Notes under the pieces: model-generated
What the model saw: the letters and a program-made list of their open reading frames with translations, nothing else
Databases searched by the model: none
Told to the model about the DNA's origin: nothing
Position numbers and translations under genes: made by a program
Assembly: GCA_017308345.1 (NCBI GenBank)
Contig: JAFKFE010000419.1
Span: 1 to 5,753, forward strand
Direction of reading: 5' to 3'
Source of the DNA: Alphaproteobacteria bacterium
Lineage (GTDB): Bacteria > Pseudomonadota > Alphaproteobacteria > Rhizobiales > Rhizobiaceae
DNA: 5,753 nt
Part shown: positions 1 to 5,753 of the stretch, piece by piece
Numbering within the stretch: the stretch's first letter is position 1
Layout: every line of letters begins with the position of its first letter

Positions 1-267
1 AATCGTCTCGCACCGGCTGATGCTGCGCGCCGGCATGATCCGCCAGCAGGGGCAGGGCAGCTTTTCGTGGCTGCCGCTAGGCAAGCGCGTGCTGGACAAG
101 GTCTGCCAGATCATCCGCGAGGAACAGAACCGCGCCGGCGCGCTGGAAACGGTGCCGAGCGTGACATCGTGATCTTCGTCCTGCGTGCGCACGCCAAACG
201 GCAGAACGACGAACAGCGCCAGCCACCAGGTAACGAAGAACAAAGCGGTGAACAGCACCCAGTTCAT
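1..267 (-). CDS. DUF1467 family small membrane protein, N-terminal half only, reading into antisense proS
   Basis: The ATG at 267-265 overlaps the mce stop as ATGA, a strong sign of translational coupling. The first 44 codons give [19 protein letters not shown] followed by [25 protein letters not shown]. That is the N-terminus of the DUF1467 family, usually around 90 residues: one transmembrane helix at residues 3-24, then a polar segment with acidic residues and the conserved GTVSSAP stretch. The family normally continues with an RGPH-type motif and a second hydrophobic helix, and both are absent here. From about base 147 downward the frame is antisense proS; it stays open without a stop for 45 more codons to the window edge and looks unlike any membrane protein. 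The family's function is unknown. It usually sits between mce and proS in rhizobia, from memory. Only positions of about 136-267 are genuine gene sequence. Confidence 0.8.
   Translation of the reverse strand, partial: MNWVLFTALFFVTWWLALFVVLPFGVRTQDEDHDVTLGTVSSAPARFCSSRMIWQTLSSTRLPSGSHEKLPCPCWRIMPARSISRCETI
2..172 (+). CDS. proS: Prolyl-tRNA synthetase, internal N-terminal fragment cut off at an inverted junction
   Basis: ProS charges tRNA-Pro with proline in the cytoplasm. The frame starting at base 2 reads from the window edge through [29 protein letters not shown] and [13 protein letters not shown], which is the N-terminal class II catalytic-domain region of the alphaproteobacterial-type enzyme, roughly residues 20 to 69 of about 440. 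The match ends at about base 148. The next seven codons (TVPSVTS) and the TGA at 170-172 are not ProS but the antisense of the neighbouring DUF1467 gene. The start codon lies outside the window, and the rest of the catalytic core and the anticodon-binding domain are missing. As it stands the fragment cannot encode an active enzyme. In relatives, as I recall, proS follows the DUF1467 gene on the same strand, so this orientation is abnormal. Family identity is confident; whether this arrangement exists in the living genome is doubtful. Confidence 0.85.
   Translation: MVSHRLMLRAGMIRQQGQGSFSWLPLGKRVLDKVCQIIREEQNRAGALETVPSVTS
136..149. other. Inverted (fold-back) junction between proS and the DUF1467 gene
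   Basis: Left of this point the plus strand encodes ProS; right of it the minus strand encodes the DUF1467 protein. Bases 137-148 (GGCGCGCTGGAA) fit both genes. Read forward they give Gly-Ala-Leu-Glu, as expected in ProS. Read in reverse they give the end of the conserved TVSSAP stretch of DUF1467. The shared dozen bases are therefore microhomology at the breakpoint. The true neighbours (the remainder of DUF1467, the intergenic space and the start of proS, probably a few hundred bases) are missing and the sequence turns back on itself. This is the form expected of a template-switch chimera or misassembly, or less probably of a real small inversion. Confidence 0.75.
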
Positions 268-668
268 GCCTGCTCCAGTTCGACGAGCGTGCCGAAGAAA
301 TCCTTGGGATGCAGGAACAGCACCGGCTTGCCATGCGCGCCGATCTTCGGGTTGCCATCGCCCAGCACGCGCGCGCCGCTCGCCTTCAACCGGTCGCGCG
401 CAGCCAGGATATCGTCGACCTCGTAGCAGACATGATGCATGCCGCCCGAAGGATTCTTCTCGAGGAACGCAGCGATGGGCGAGGCATCGCCCAGCGGCTC
501 CAGCAGCTCGATCTTGGTGTTGCCGACATCGACGAACACCACCGTCACACCGTGCTCCGGCAGCGCCTGCGGTTCGCTCAATCGCGCGCCCAGCGTATCG
601 CGATAGGCGGCCATTGCCGCGGCGAGATCCGGCACGGCAAGCGCCACATGGTTCAAGCGTCCAAGCAT
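264..668 (-). CDS. mce: Methylmalonyl-CoA epimerase
   Basis: This enzyme interconverts (2R)- and (2S)-methylmalonyl-CoA, linking propionyl-CoA carboxylase to methylmalonyl-CoA mutase and succinyl-CoA. The 134-residue protein has the usual length and is a single vicinal-oxygen-chelate (glyoxalase-like) fold made of two repeats. Visible motifs are LNHVALAVPDL with metal-ligand candidate His7, GNTKIELLEPLG at 50-60, GGMHHVCYEVDDI with the His78-His79 pair that supplies a second ligand, and [11 protein letters not shown] with Glu130 as the C-terminal ligand. The upstream in-frame ATG at 758 is rejected because its extra residues are translated repeat DNA, whereas the ATG at 668 has a GGAG ribosome site seven bases before it and begins with the family's typical N-terminus. 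The stop overlaps the DUF1467 start by four bases. A 180-base repeat-filled gap separates the gene from rnj upstream. Confidence 0.93.
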   Translation of the reverse strand: MLGRLNHVALAVPDLAAAMAAYRDTLGARLSEPQALPEHGVTVVFVDVGNTKIELLEPLGDASPIAAFLEKNPSGGMHHVCYEVDDILAARDRLKASGARVLGDGNPKIGAHGKPVLFLHPKDFFGTLVELEQA

Positions 669-675
669 TGGTCCA

Positions 676-679
676 CTCC
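676..679 (-). promoter_or_regulatory. Ribosome binding site of mce
   Basis: On the minus strand GGAG lies seven bases before the ATG at 668 and supports that start over the longer in-frame alternative at 758. It sits just outside the heptamer array: the base of the predicted stem ends at 684, five bases upstream of this site in the transcript. Confidence 0.6.
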
Positions 680-683
680 AAGG

Positions 684-848
<165 letters not shown>

Positions 849-2519
849 CTACCTGGTCACAAACACCGTCACCAGCGGCTTCTTGCCCCAGGCTTCATTG
901 GCGGCTCCGCGCACGGCACGGCGCACCGCTTCCTGCACCAGGTCCAGGTCTTTTCGGCGCTGGCGGGGGATGGAGTCCACCGCGCCGATTGCCGCATCGA
1001 GCATAAGGTCCTCCAGCGTATCGCCGCGGGCATCGACCTCCGCGACACCGATCGCCACCAGATCCGGATCGCCGGCGAGCTCATATTTGTCGTCAAGCAC
1101 GACGTTTACCGCGACATGACCGGCGAATGACAGCTTGCGTCGGTCGCGTATGCCCATCGCCTGGTCGCTGCCGATCAGCAAACCATCCTTGTAGAGCCGG
1201 CCGAACGGCACCTGGTCGATAATCGTGGCGGGACCGGGCCAGAGCCTCAGCATGTCGCCGTCGCGCACCTGCGCCACCTGGCCGATGCCCGACATCGACA
1301 TCAGCGAACCCTGCGCCACCAGATGCGCCGCCTCGCCATGCACCGGCACGCCGATCTGCGGCCGCACCCATTCATACATCTTGCGCAATTCGCTACGGCG
1401 CGGATGACCGGAAACGTGCACCAGCGCGTCACCGTCCTCGATGATCTTCATGCCGAGGTCGATCAGCCGGTTCTTGATTTCCAGGATCGCTCTTTCGTTG
1501 CCGGGAATGGTACGCGAGGAAAACACCACCGTATCGCCGGCCGTCAGCGCCACCGACTTCATCTCGTCGCGCGAAAGCTTCGCAAGCGCGGCGAGCGGCT
1601 CGCCCTGGCTGCCGGTGCAGATGATCACCAGGTTCTCACGCGGGATATAGCCGTAGTCTTCCTCGGAGATGAATTCCGGAAGGCCATCCATGTAGCCGAG
1701 CTCGCCCGCCACATCGAGAACGCGCTTCAGCGAGCGGCCGAGCACGAGGCACTGCCGGCCGGCATCCCGCGCCGCCCTGGCGATCGAGACGATCCGCCCG
1801 ACATTGGAGGAGAAAGTGGTGACCGCGACGCGGCCCTTGGCCTTCTCGATGACGCCCTTGAGGCCTTCGCCGACCGCCACTTCCGATGGCGACTCCCCTT
1901 CCCGCAACGCGTTGGTGGAATCGCAGATCAGTGCCAGCACACCCTTGTCGCCATAGGCGCGGAAACGCGCCTCGTCGGTCTTCGGCCCGATGGTCGGCTC
2001 CGGATCGATCTTCCAGTCGCCGGTATGGATGACGGTCCCGGCCGGCGTGGTTATCGCCAGCGACATCGGCTCGGGGATCGAGTGCGCGACCGGTATCGCC
2101 TCGATCTCGAACGGCCCGATGGTGAACGTCTCGCCGGCCCGGTAGATCGTCGCCGGGATCTTCGGGGCATTGTGCTCGCCCTGCCGTTTGGCTTCGAGCA
2201 GGCCGGCGGTGAACGGCGTCATCCAGACCGGGACCTTAAGCCTCGGCCAGATATCGAGCAGCGCGCCGTAATGGTCCTCATGCGCATGGGTGATGACGAT
2301 GCCGCGCAAGCCGTCGAGGTTCTCCTCGATGAAACGCGTATCGGGCAGGATGAGATCGACGCCGGGATGCGCGCTATCGGGGAAGGTAACGCCGACATCG
2401 ACGACGATCCATTCGCGAGCCTCCGCGGGCCCGTAGCCGTAAAGGGCGAAGTTCATGCCGATCTCGCCGACGCCGCCCAGTGGCGCGAAAACGAGTTCAG
2501 CGTTTTCCTTGTTCGCCAT
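849..2519 (-). CDS. rnj: Ribonuclease J
   Basis: RNase J is a zinc-dependent endonuclease and 5'-to-3' exonuclease of the metallo-beta-lactamase/beta-CASP family; in rhizobia it is known to mature rRNA 5' ends. The 556-residue protein has the full family length. The lactamase core shows GGVGEIGMN at 15-23, the HAHEDH metal motif at 78-83, His146 in PVAHS, and HTGDWK with Asp168. The beta-CASP part shows DSTN at 200-203, TTFSSNVGR, GRSL at 261-264, CTGSQGEP at 301-308 and SSRTIPGNE. HVSGHPRR (His368, His372) and PVHGE (His394) complete the active site, and about 110 C-terminal residues follow. No key residue is missing. The ATG at 2519 is chosen over the in-frame one at 2555 because GGAAGGA lies eight bases upstream of it and the family N-terminus begins here. 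The gap from birA is 96 bases. The gene ends at the heptamer array. Confidence 0.96.
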   Translation of the reverse strand: MANKENAELVFAPLGGVGEIGMNFALYGYGPAEAREWIVVDVGVTFPDSAHPGVDLILPDTRFIEENLDGLRGIVITHAHEDHYGALLDIWPRLKVPVWMTPFTAGLLEAKRQGEHNAPKIPATIYRAGETFTIGPFEIEAIPVAHSIPEPMSLAITTPAGTVIHTGDWKIDPEPTIGPKTDEARFRAYGDKGVLALICDSTNALREGESPSEVAVGEGLKGVIEKAKGRVAVTTFSSNVGRIVSIARAARDAGRQCLVLGRSLKRVLDVAGELGYMDGLPEFISEEDYGYIPRENLVIICTGSQGEPLAALAKLSRDEMKSVALTAGDTVVFSSRTIPGNERAILEIKNRLIDLGMKIIEDGDALVHVSGHPRRSELRKMYEWVRPQIGVPVHGEAAHLVAQGSLMSMSGIGQVAQVRDGDMLRLWPGPATIIDQVPFGRLYKDGLLIGSDQAMGIRDRRKLSFAGHVAVNVVLDDKYELAGDPDLVAIGVAEVDARGDTLEDLMLDAAIGAVDSIPRQRRKDLDLVQEAVRRAVRGAANEAWGKKPLVTVFVTR

Positions 2520-2527
2520 GAATCCTT

Positions 2528-2534
2528 TCCTTCC
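2528..2534 (-). promoter_or_regulatory. Ribosome binding site of rnj
   Basis: GGAAGGA on the minus strand, eight bases before the ATG at 2519, is the clearest Shine-Dalgarno match in the window. It decides the start against the longer in-frame ATG at 2555. Confidence 0.75.
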
Positions 2535-2556
2535 TGACCCCTTAGGCCAAGCCATT

Positions 2557-2612
2557 AGAGCAATTCCGGGAAAAGTGCGTCACGGTTTTCCGTCCGGAAT
2601 TGCGCAAGAACG
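2557..2612. repeat. Rhizobial intergenic palindromic repeat (RIME-like)
   Basis: This fills much of the gap between birA and rnj. GCAATTCCGG at 2560-2569 is perfectly inverted as CCGGAATTGC at 2594-2603. Inside it G plus AAAA (2570-2574) pairs with TTTT plus C (2586-2590), and GTG (2575-2577) can pair with CAC (2581-2583), leaving a small bulge (CGT at 2591-2593). From memory, very similar elements occur in many copies in rhizobial intergenic regions and are described as mosaic elements (RIME). The class name is recalled, not checked. No U-run follows on either strand, so it is not a standard terminator, but the hairpin lies in the transcript between birA and rnj and could influence processing. 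Confidence 0.75.
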
Positions 2613-2615
2613 AAA

Positions 2616-3437
2616 CTATGCCCGGGCCGAGGCGACCGCGCCGAAATGCACGTCACCGGCCGCGATCGTCAGAACCGATCCCTCATCGTCGCGGATCACG
2701 AAACGGCAGTCCTCGTCAATGGTCTCGAAGACGCCGCGCACCACATTGCCGTCAATTCTGACAGCAACCTCGCCGCCAAGCCCCGCCGCGCGGGCAAGCC
2801 ACCGCTTTCTGATGGCATTGAGCCCGCGCCCGTCATCCCAAAGCCTGGCATTTTCGCTCCAGGCGTCCGAAAGCGCCAGGAACAGCGTTTCGGCGTCGCA
2901 CGCGGCGCCCAGCGCCTGCAGCGATGTCGCCGGATAAGGCAGGTCCTCGGGATGGGCCACGACATTGACGCCGATGCCGATGGCCACCGCGAAACGGCCG
3001 CCCTCCAGCATGGTCGATTCCAGCAGGATGCCGGCAAGCTTGGCGCCCGAAGCCAATACGTCGTTCGGCCATTTCAATTCGAAGCGGTTGCCGCCCTGGC
3101 TCGCGCCGTCGGCGGCCAAGGCGATCCGGCCTTTAGGCACGACGGCGTCGAGCGCGTCGGCCAGCGCGAGACCCGCGACGAAGCCGAGCGTCGCGGCAAG
3201 CCGCAACTCACCCCCTGGAAGCAGGAGCAACGTCGCCGCGAGATTGCCTTCGGGCGTCGCCCACGAACGGCCGCGCCGTCCGCGGCCGCTTTCCTGCCTC
3301 TTCGAGACCACCCAGAGTTTTCCCGGATCGCCAGCCCGCGCGCTCTCCAGCGCCAGCGCGTTGGTCGAGCCGACGCTGTCATGGGCCTCGAGCCGGAACC
3401 CCTCCGACGCCGCGGTTGGAGCCAGCCGAAATGCCAT
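2616..3437 (-). CDS. birA: Biotin--[acetyl-CoA-carboxylase] ligase, class I without DNA-binding domain
   Basis: The enzyme makes biotinyl-AMP from biotin and ATP and attaches biotin to the lysine of carboxylase carrier domains (acetyl-CoA, propionyl-CoA and pyruvate carboxylases). The 273-residue protein has the substrate motif VGSTN at 22-26, the adenylate-binding loop GRGRRGRSW at 51-59, KWPNDV at 122-127, KLAGILLES from Lys133 (equivalent of the catalytic lysine), GIGVN at 154-158, and a small C-terminal SH3-like domain. There is no N-terminal helix-turn-helix, so it is not expected to repress biotin genes as the E. coli protein does. The ATG at 3437, four bases after the nuoN stop, is preferred over the in-frame ATG at 3473, which would overlap nuoN by 32 bases. 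Neither has a good ribosome site, so translational coupling to nuoN is likely. A short Gly/Ser-containing segment at about 108-119 precedes KWPND. Confidence 0.92.
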   Translation of the reverse strand: MAFRLAPTAASEGFRLEAHDSVGSTNALALESARAGDPGKLWVVSKRQESGRGRRGRSWATPEGNLAATLLLLPGGELRLAATLGFVAGLALADALDAVVPKGRIALAADGASQGGNRFELKWPNDVLASGAKLAGILLESTMLEGGRFAVAIGIGVNVVAHPEDLPYPATSLQALGAACDAETLFLALSDAWSENARLWDDGRGLNAIRKRWLARAAGLGGEVAVRIDGNVVRGVFETIDEDCRFVIRDDEGSVLTIAAGDVHFGAVASARA

Positions 3438-3441
3438 CCCG

Positions 3442-4878
3442 TCAGAAGAAGGTCTTCGCTGCGGCTTCGGCATAGCTGCTGATCGGCCCGCCGATCAGCA
3501 CGTAGAACAGCACGAAGGCGCCGCTGACGCCGAGCACGAGGCGCAGTTCGCTGGCCATCGGCACGAAGCCCCCGACCGGCTCGTCGAACCACATGATCTT
3601 GATGATGCGCAGGTAATAGTAAGCGCCCACCACCGAGGCCAGCACGCCGATGATCGCCAGCGCGTAGAGATGCGCGTTGATGGCGGCAAGGAACACGTAC
3701 CACTTCCCCCAGAAGCCGGCGAGCGGCGGAATGCCGGCCAGCGAGAACATGAGGATGGTGAGGATGGTGGCCATGGCCGGGTTGGTCGAGGCGAGGCCGG
3801 AGAGATCGCTGATCTGCTCGACATTGCCCTCCTTGCGCCGCATGGCGAGGATGAAGGCGAAGGTGCCGAGCGTCATCACCAGGTAGATCAGCATGTAGAT
3901 GGCGACGCCGCGCACGCCGGCCTGGCTGTTGGCGGCGAGGCCGACCAGCGCGTAGCCCATGTGGCCGATCGAGGAATAGGCCATCAGGCGCTTGATGTTG
4001 GTCTGGCCGATGGCCGCAAAAGCGCCCAGCGCCATCGAGGCGATCGAGATGAAGACGACGATCTGCTGCCAGTCCGAAGCGATCGGCTTGAAGGCGCCCA
4101 TGGTGACGCGCACGATCAGCGCCATCGCCGCCATCTTCGGGGCCGCTGCCAGGAAGGCGGTGACCGGCGTCGGCGCGCCTTCATAGACGTCCGGCGTCCA
4201 CATGTGGAACGGCACCGCGGAAATCTTGAAGGCGAGGCCCGCAAGCACGAACACCAGGCCGAAGACGAGGCCGAGCTGGCGCTCGCCACTGCCCAGGGCC
4301 GTCGCGATCTCCTGGAAGCCGGTGTTGCCGGTATAGCCGTAGACGAGGCTGATGCCGTAGAGCAGCATGCCCGAGGACAGCGCGCCGAGGACGAAATACT
4401 TCAAGCCCGCTTCGGTCGAGCGCAGGTTGTCGCGGTTGATCGCCGCCAGCACGTAGATCGCCAGCGACTGCAGCTCGAGCCCGAGATAGAGCCCGATCAT
4501 GCCGTTGGCCGAGATCATCAGCAGCATGCCCAGCGTGCAGAGCAGGATCAGCACCGGATATTCGAACTTGTCGAAATGCTCCTGCCTGGCGAAGCGCATC
4601 GACATCAGAAGCGTCACGACCGAGCCGATCAGCGCCAGCATCTTCATGAAGCGCGAGAACGGGTCCTGGACGAAGGCGCCTCCATAGGCGGTGCCGAGGC
4701 CGCCGGACCAGGCGAGCCACAGCCCGGCTATCGCCAGGATGACGACGGCGAGGCCCGACACGGTCATGGCGCTGTTGGAGCGCGAATAGGCGCCCACCAT
4801 CAAAAGCGCGAGCGCGCCGATGGCGAGGATCAGTTCCGGCGTTGAGAGCGAAAGGCTGGAGAGAAGGTCCGGCGTCAT
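3442..4878 (-). CDS. nuoN: NADH-quinone oxidoreductase subunit N
   Basis: NuoN is one of three antiporter-like membrane subunits of respiratory complex I; it moves protons across the inner membrane as NADH is oxidised and quinone reduced. The 478-residue protein is of normal length and almost entirely hydrophobic, consistent with about 14 transmembrane helices. Conserved charged residues of the channel are visible: Glu135 in [13 protein letters not shown], Lys218 in [16 protein letters not shown], His225, Lys248 in AAPKMAA, and Lys392 in [20 protein letters not shown] at 301-311 is the typical helix after the broken-helix region. The ATG at 4878 has TGGGGA six bases upstream and lies 13 bases after the nuoM stop, fitting the usual end of the nuo operon. 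birA follows after four bases, so transcription probably continues past complex I. No anomaly seen. Confidence 0.97.
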   Translation of the reverse strand: MTPDLLSSLSLSTPELILAIGALALLMVGAYSRSNSAMTVSGLAVVILAIAGLWLAWSGGLGTAYGGAFVQDPFSRFMKMLALIGSVVTLLMSMRFARQEHFDKFEYPVLILLCTLGMLLMISANGMIGLYLGLELQSLAIYVLAAINRDNLRSTEAGLKYFVLGALSSGMLLYGISLVYGYTGNTGFQEIATALGSGERQLGLVFGLVFVLAGLAFKISAVPFHMWTPDVYEGAPTPVTAFLAAAPKMAAMALIVRVTMGAFKPIASDWQQIVVFISIASMALGAFAAIGQTNIKRLMAYSSIGHMGYALVGLAANSQAGVRGVAIYMLIYLVMTLGTFAFILAMRRKEGNVEQISDLSGLASTNPAMATILTILMFSLAGIPPLAGFWGKWYVFLAAINAHLYALAIIGVLASVVGAYYYLRIIKIMWFDEPVGGFVPMASELRLVLGVSGAFVLFYVLIGGPISSYAEAAAKTFF

Positions 4879-4891
4879 GGTTTATCCCCAG

Positions 4892-5753
4892 TCAGTTCGC
4901 CGCCGCGGTCTGCGCGGAATTGATGGATGCGGTGACGTTGGTGACGAGCGACTTGACCGAGGCAGCCGTCGCGTCGAACACCGGCGCCGGGTAGACGCCG
5001 AAGAAGATGACCAGCACCACCAACGGGTAGATGATCGCCTTCTCGCGCGGCGAGAGATCCAGCAGGTTCTTCAGGCTGTCCTTGGTCAGCGCGCCGAAGA
5101 TCACCCGGCGATAGAGCCACAGCGCGTAAGCCGCCGACAGGATGACGCCGGTCGCGGCGAAGAACGCCACCCAGGTGTTGACCTTGAACACGCCGAGCAT
5201 GGTCAGGAATTCGCCGATGAAGCCGCTGGTGCCAGGAAGGCCGACATTGGCCATGGTGAAGATCAGGAACACGGTGGCGTATTTCGGCATGTTGTTGACC
5301 AGGCCGCCATAGGCGTCGATCTCACGCGTATGCATGCGGTCGTAGATGACGCCGACGCACAGGAACAGGGCGCCCGAGACGAGGCCGTGGCTGAGCATCT
5401 GGAAGATCGCGCCCTGCACGCCTTCCTGGTTCATGGCGAAGATGCCCATGGTCACGAAGCCCATATGGGCGACCGACGAATAGGCGATCAGCTTCTTCAT
5501 GTCCTCCTGCATCAGCGCCACCAGCGAGGTGTAGATGATGGCGACGACGGATAGCGTGAACACCAGCGGCGCGAACATCGCCGACGCCTCCGGGAACATC
5601 GGCAGCGAGAAGCGCAGGAAGCAGTACCCGCCCATCTTCAGCAGGATTGCCGCCAGGATGACCGAGCCCGCCGTCGGCGCCTCGACGTGGGCATCGGGCA
5701 GCCAGGTGTGCACCGGCCACATCGGCATCTTCACCGCGAAGGAGGCGAAGAAG
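4892..5753 (-). CDS. nuoM: NADH-quinone oxidoreductase subunit M, C-terminal part
   Basis: NuoM is a second antiporter-like proton-pumping subunit of complex I in the inner membrane. The frame is open to the right edge of the window and gives 286 residues, about the last 57 percent of a protein usually near 500 long; the start lies outside. The first residues read [20 protein letters not shown], with the conserved channel lysine in FAVK. They are followed by [18 protein letters not shown], with the second conserved lysine, and [27 protein letters not shown] carries the C-terminal channel glutamate. These correspond to Lys234, Lys265 and Glu407 of the E. coli protein as I recall them. The glycine usual after KMGGY is a cysteine here (codon at 5621-5623). 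An apparent start at 5734 is only an internal GTG valine codon. The TGA at 4894-4892 lies 13 bases before nuoN. Confidence 0.96.
   Translation of the reverse strand, partial: FFASFAVKMPMWPVHTWLPDAHVEAPTAGSVILAAILLKMGGYCFLRFSLPMFPEASAMFAPLVFTLSVVAIIYTSLVALMQEDMKKLIAYSSVAHMGFVTMGIFAMNQEGVQGAIFQMLSHGLVSGALFLCVGVIYDRMHTREIDAYGGLVNNMPKYATVFLIFTMANVGLPGTSGFIGEFLTMLGVFKVNTWVAFFAATGVILSAAYALWLYRRVIFGALTKDSLKNLLDLSPREKAIIYPLVVLVIFFGVYPAPVFDATAASVKSLVTNVTASINSAQTAAAN

Noticed and set aside
77..358. Minus-strand 93-codon open frame across mce, DUF1467 and proS
   Set aside because: It is out of frame with both recognised minus-strand proteins and crosses the abnormal junction; the product has no recognisable features.
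1323..2537. Plus-strand open frame of 404 codons antisense to rnj
   Set aside because: Shadow of the RNase J gene, whose catalytic motifs are all intact on the minus strand. The composition is charged and low in complexity with no family match I know.
2520..2555. Longer RNase J starting at 2555
   Set aside because: The 12 extra residues are not typical of the family, and the strong ribosome site fits the ATG at 2519.
2560..2603. Rho-independent terminator after birA
   Set aside because: The hairpin is strong, but neither strand has a T-run directly after the stem, and the sequence fits a dispersed rhizobial repeat better.
2965..4845. Very long plus-strand open frame (626 codons) antisense to birA and nuoN
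   Set aside because: It lies opposite two clear genes. Its product is rich in Arg, His, Asp, Glu and Gln with no recognisable domain, typical of the antisense frame of high-GC hydrophobic genes.
4820..5554. Plus-strand open frame of 244 codons antisense to nuoM
   Set aside because: Same reasoning: it is opposite unmistakable NuoM sequence, and its product is full of His, Asp, Glu and Arg as expected of an antisense frame.

Overview
The window looks like chromosomal DNA from an alphaproteobacterium of the order Hyphomicrobiales (Rhizobiales), most likely a Mesorhizobium or close relative. The reasons are high GC coding sequence, the protein variants themselves, a rhizobial-type RNase J, the gene order nuoM-nuoN-birA-rnj-mce-DUF1467 that I recall as conserved in this group, and an intergenic palindrome of the kind scattered through rhizobial genomes. 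The genus is inferred from memory of these families, not from a search.

Layout, read along the minus strand (right to left), which carries all the intact genes: the C-terminal ~286 residues of nuoM (4892-5753, cut by the window edge); nuoN (3442-4878, 13 bases after nuoM); birA (2616-3437, 4 bases after nuoN); a 96-base gap holding a rhizobial palindromic repeat; rnj encoding RNase J (849-2519); a 180-base gap filled mostly by two facing arrays of a 7-base repeat that form a long quasi-palindrome; mce (264-668); and the first 44 codons of a DUF1467 membrane protein whose ATG overlaps the mce stop by 4 bases. The tight spacing suggests one co-transcribed block running from complex I into housekeeping genes, with the two repeat-filled gaps as likely points of altered mRNA processing.

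At about 136-149 the DUF1467 gene breaks off in mid-frame and runs into the N-terminal part of proS (prolyl-tRNA synthetase) lying in the opposite orientation on the plus strand. In relatives proS should lie just downstream of DUF1467 on the same strand. The join sits in about a dozen bases that can be read as belonging to either gene, so it is an inverted, microhomology-type fold-back junction. Because it would destroy proS, an assembly or amplification chimera is the leading explanation.

Functionally, NuoM and NuoN are antiporter-like proton-pumping subunits of NADH:quinone oxidoreductase. BirA attaches biotin to carboxylases such as propionyl-CoA carboxylase, whose product methylmalonyl-CoA is the substrate of Mce. 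RNase J processes rRNA and mRNA. I see no mobile element, CRISPR array, RNA gene or novel multi-gene system. The features most worth a second look are the fold-back junction and the heptamer quasi-palindrome between rnj and mce.
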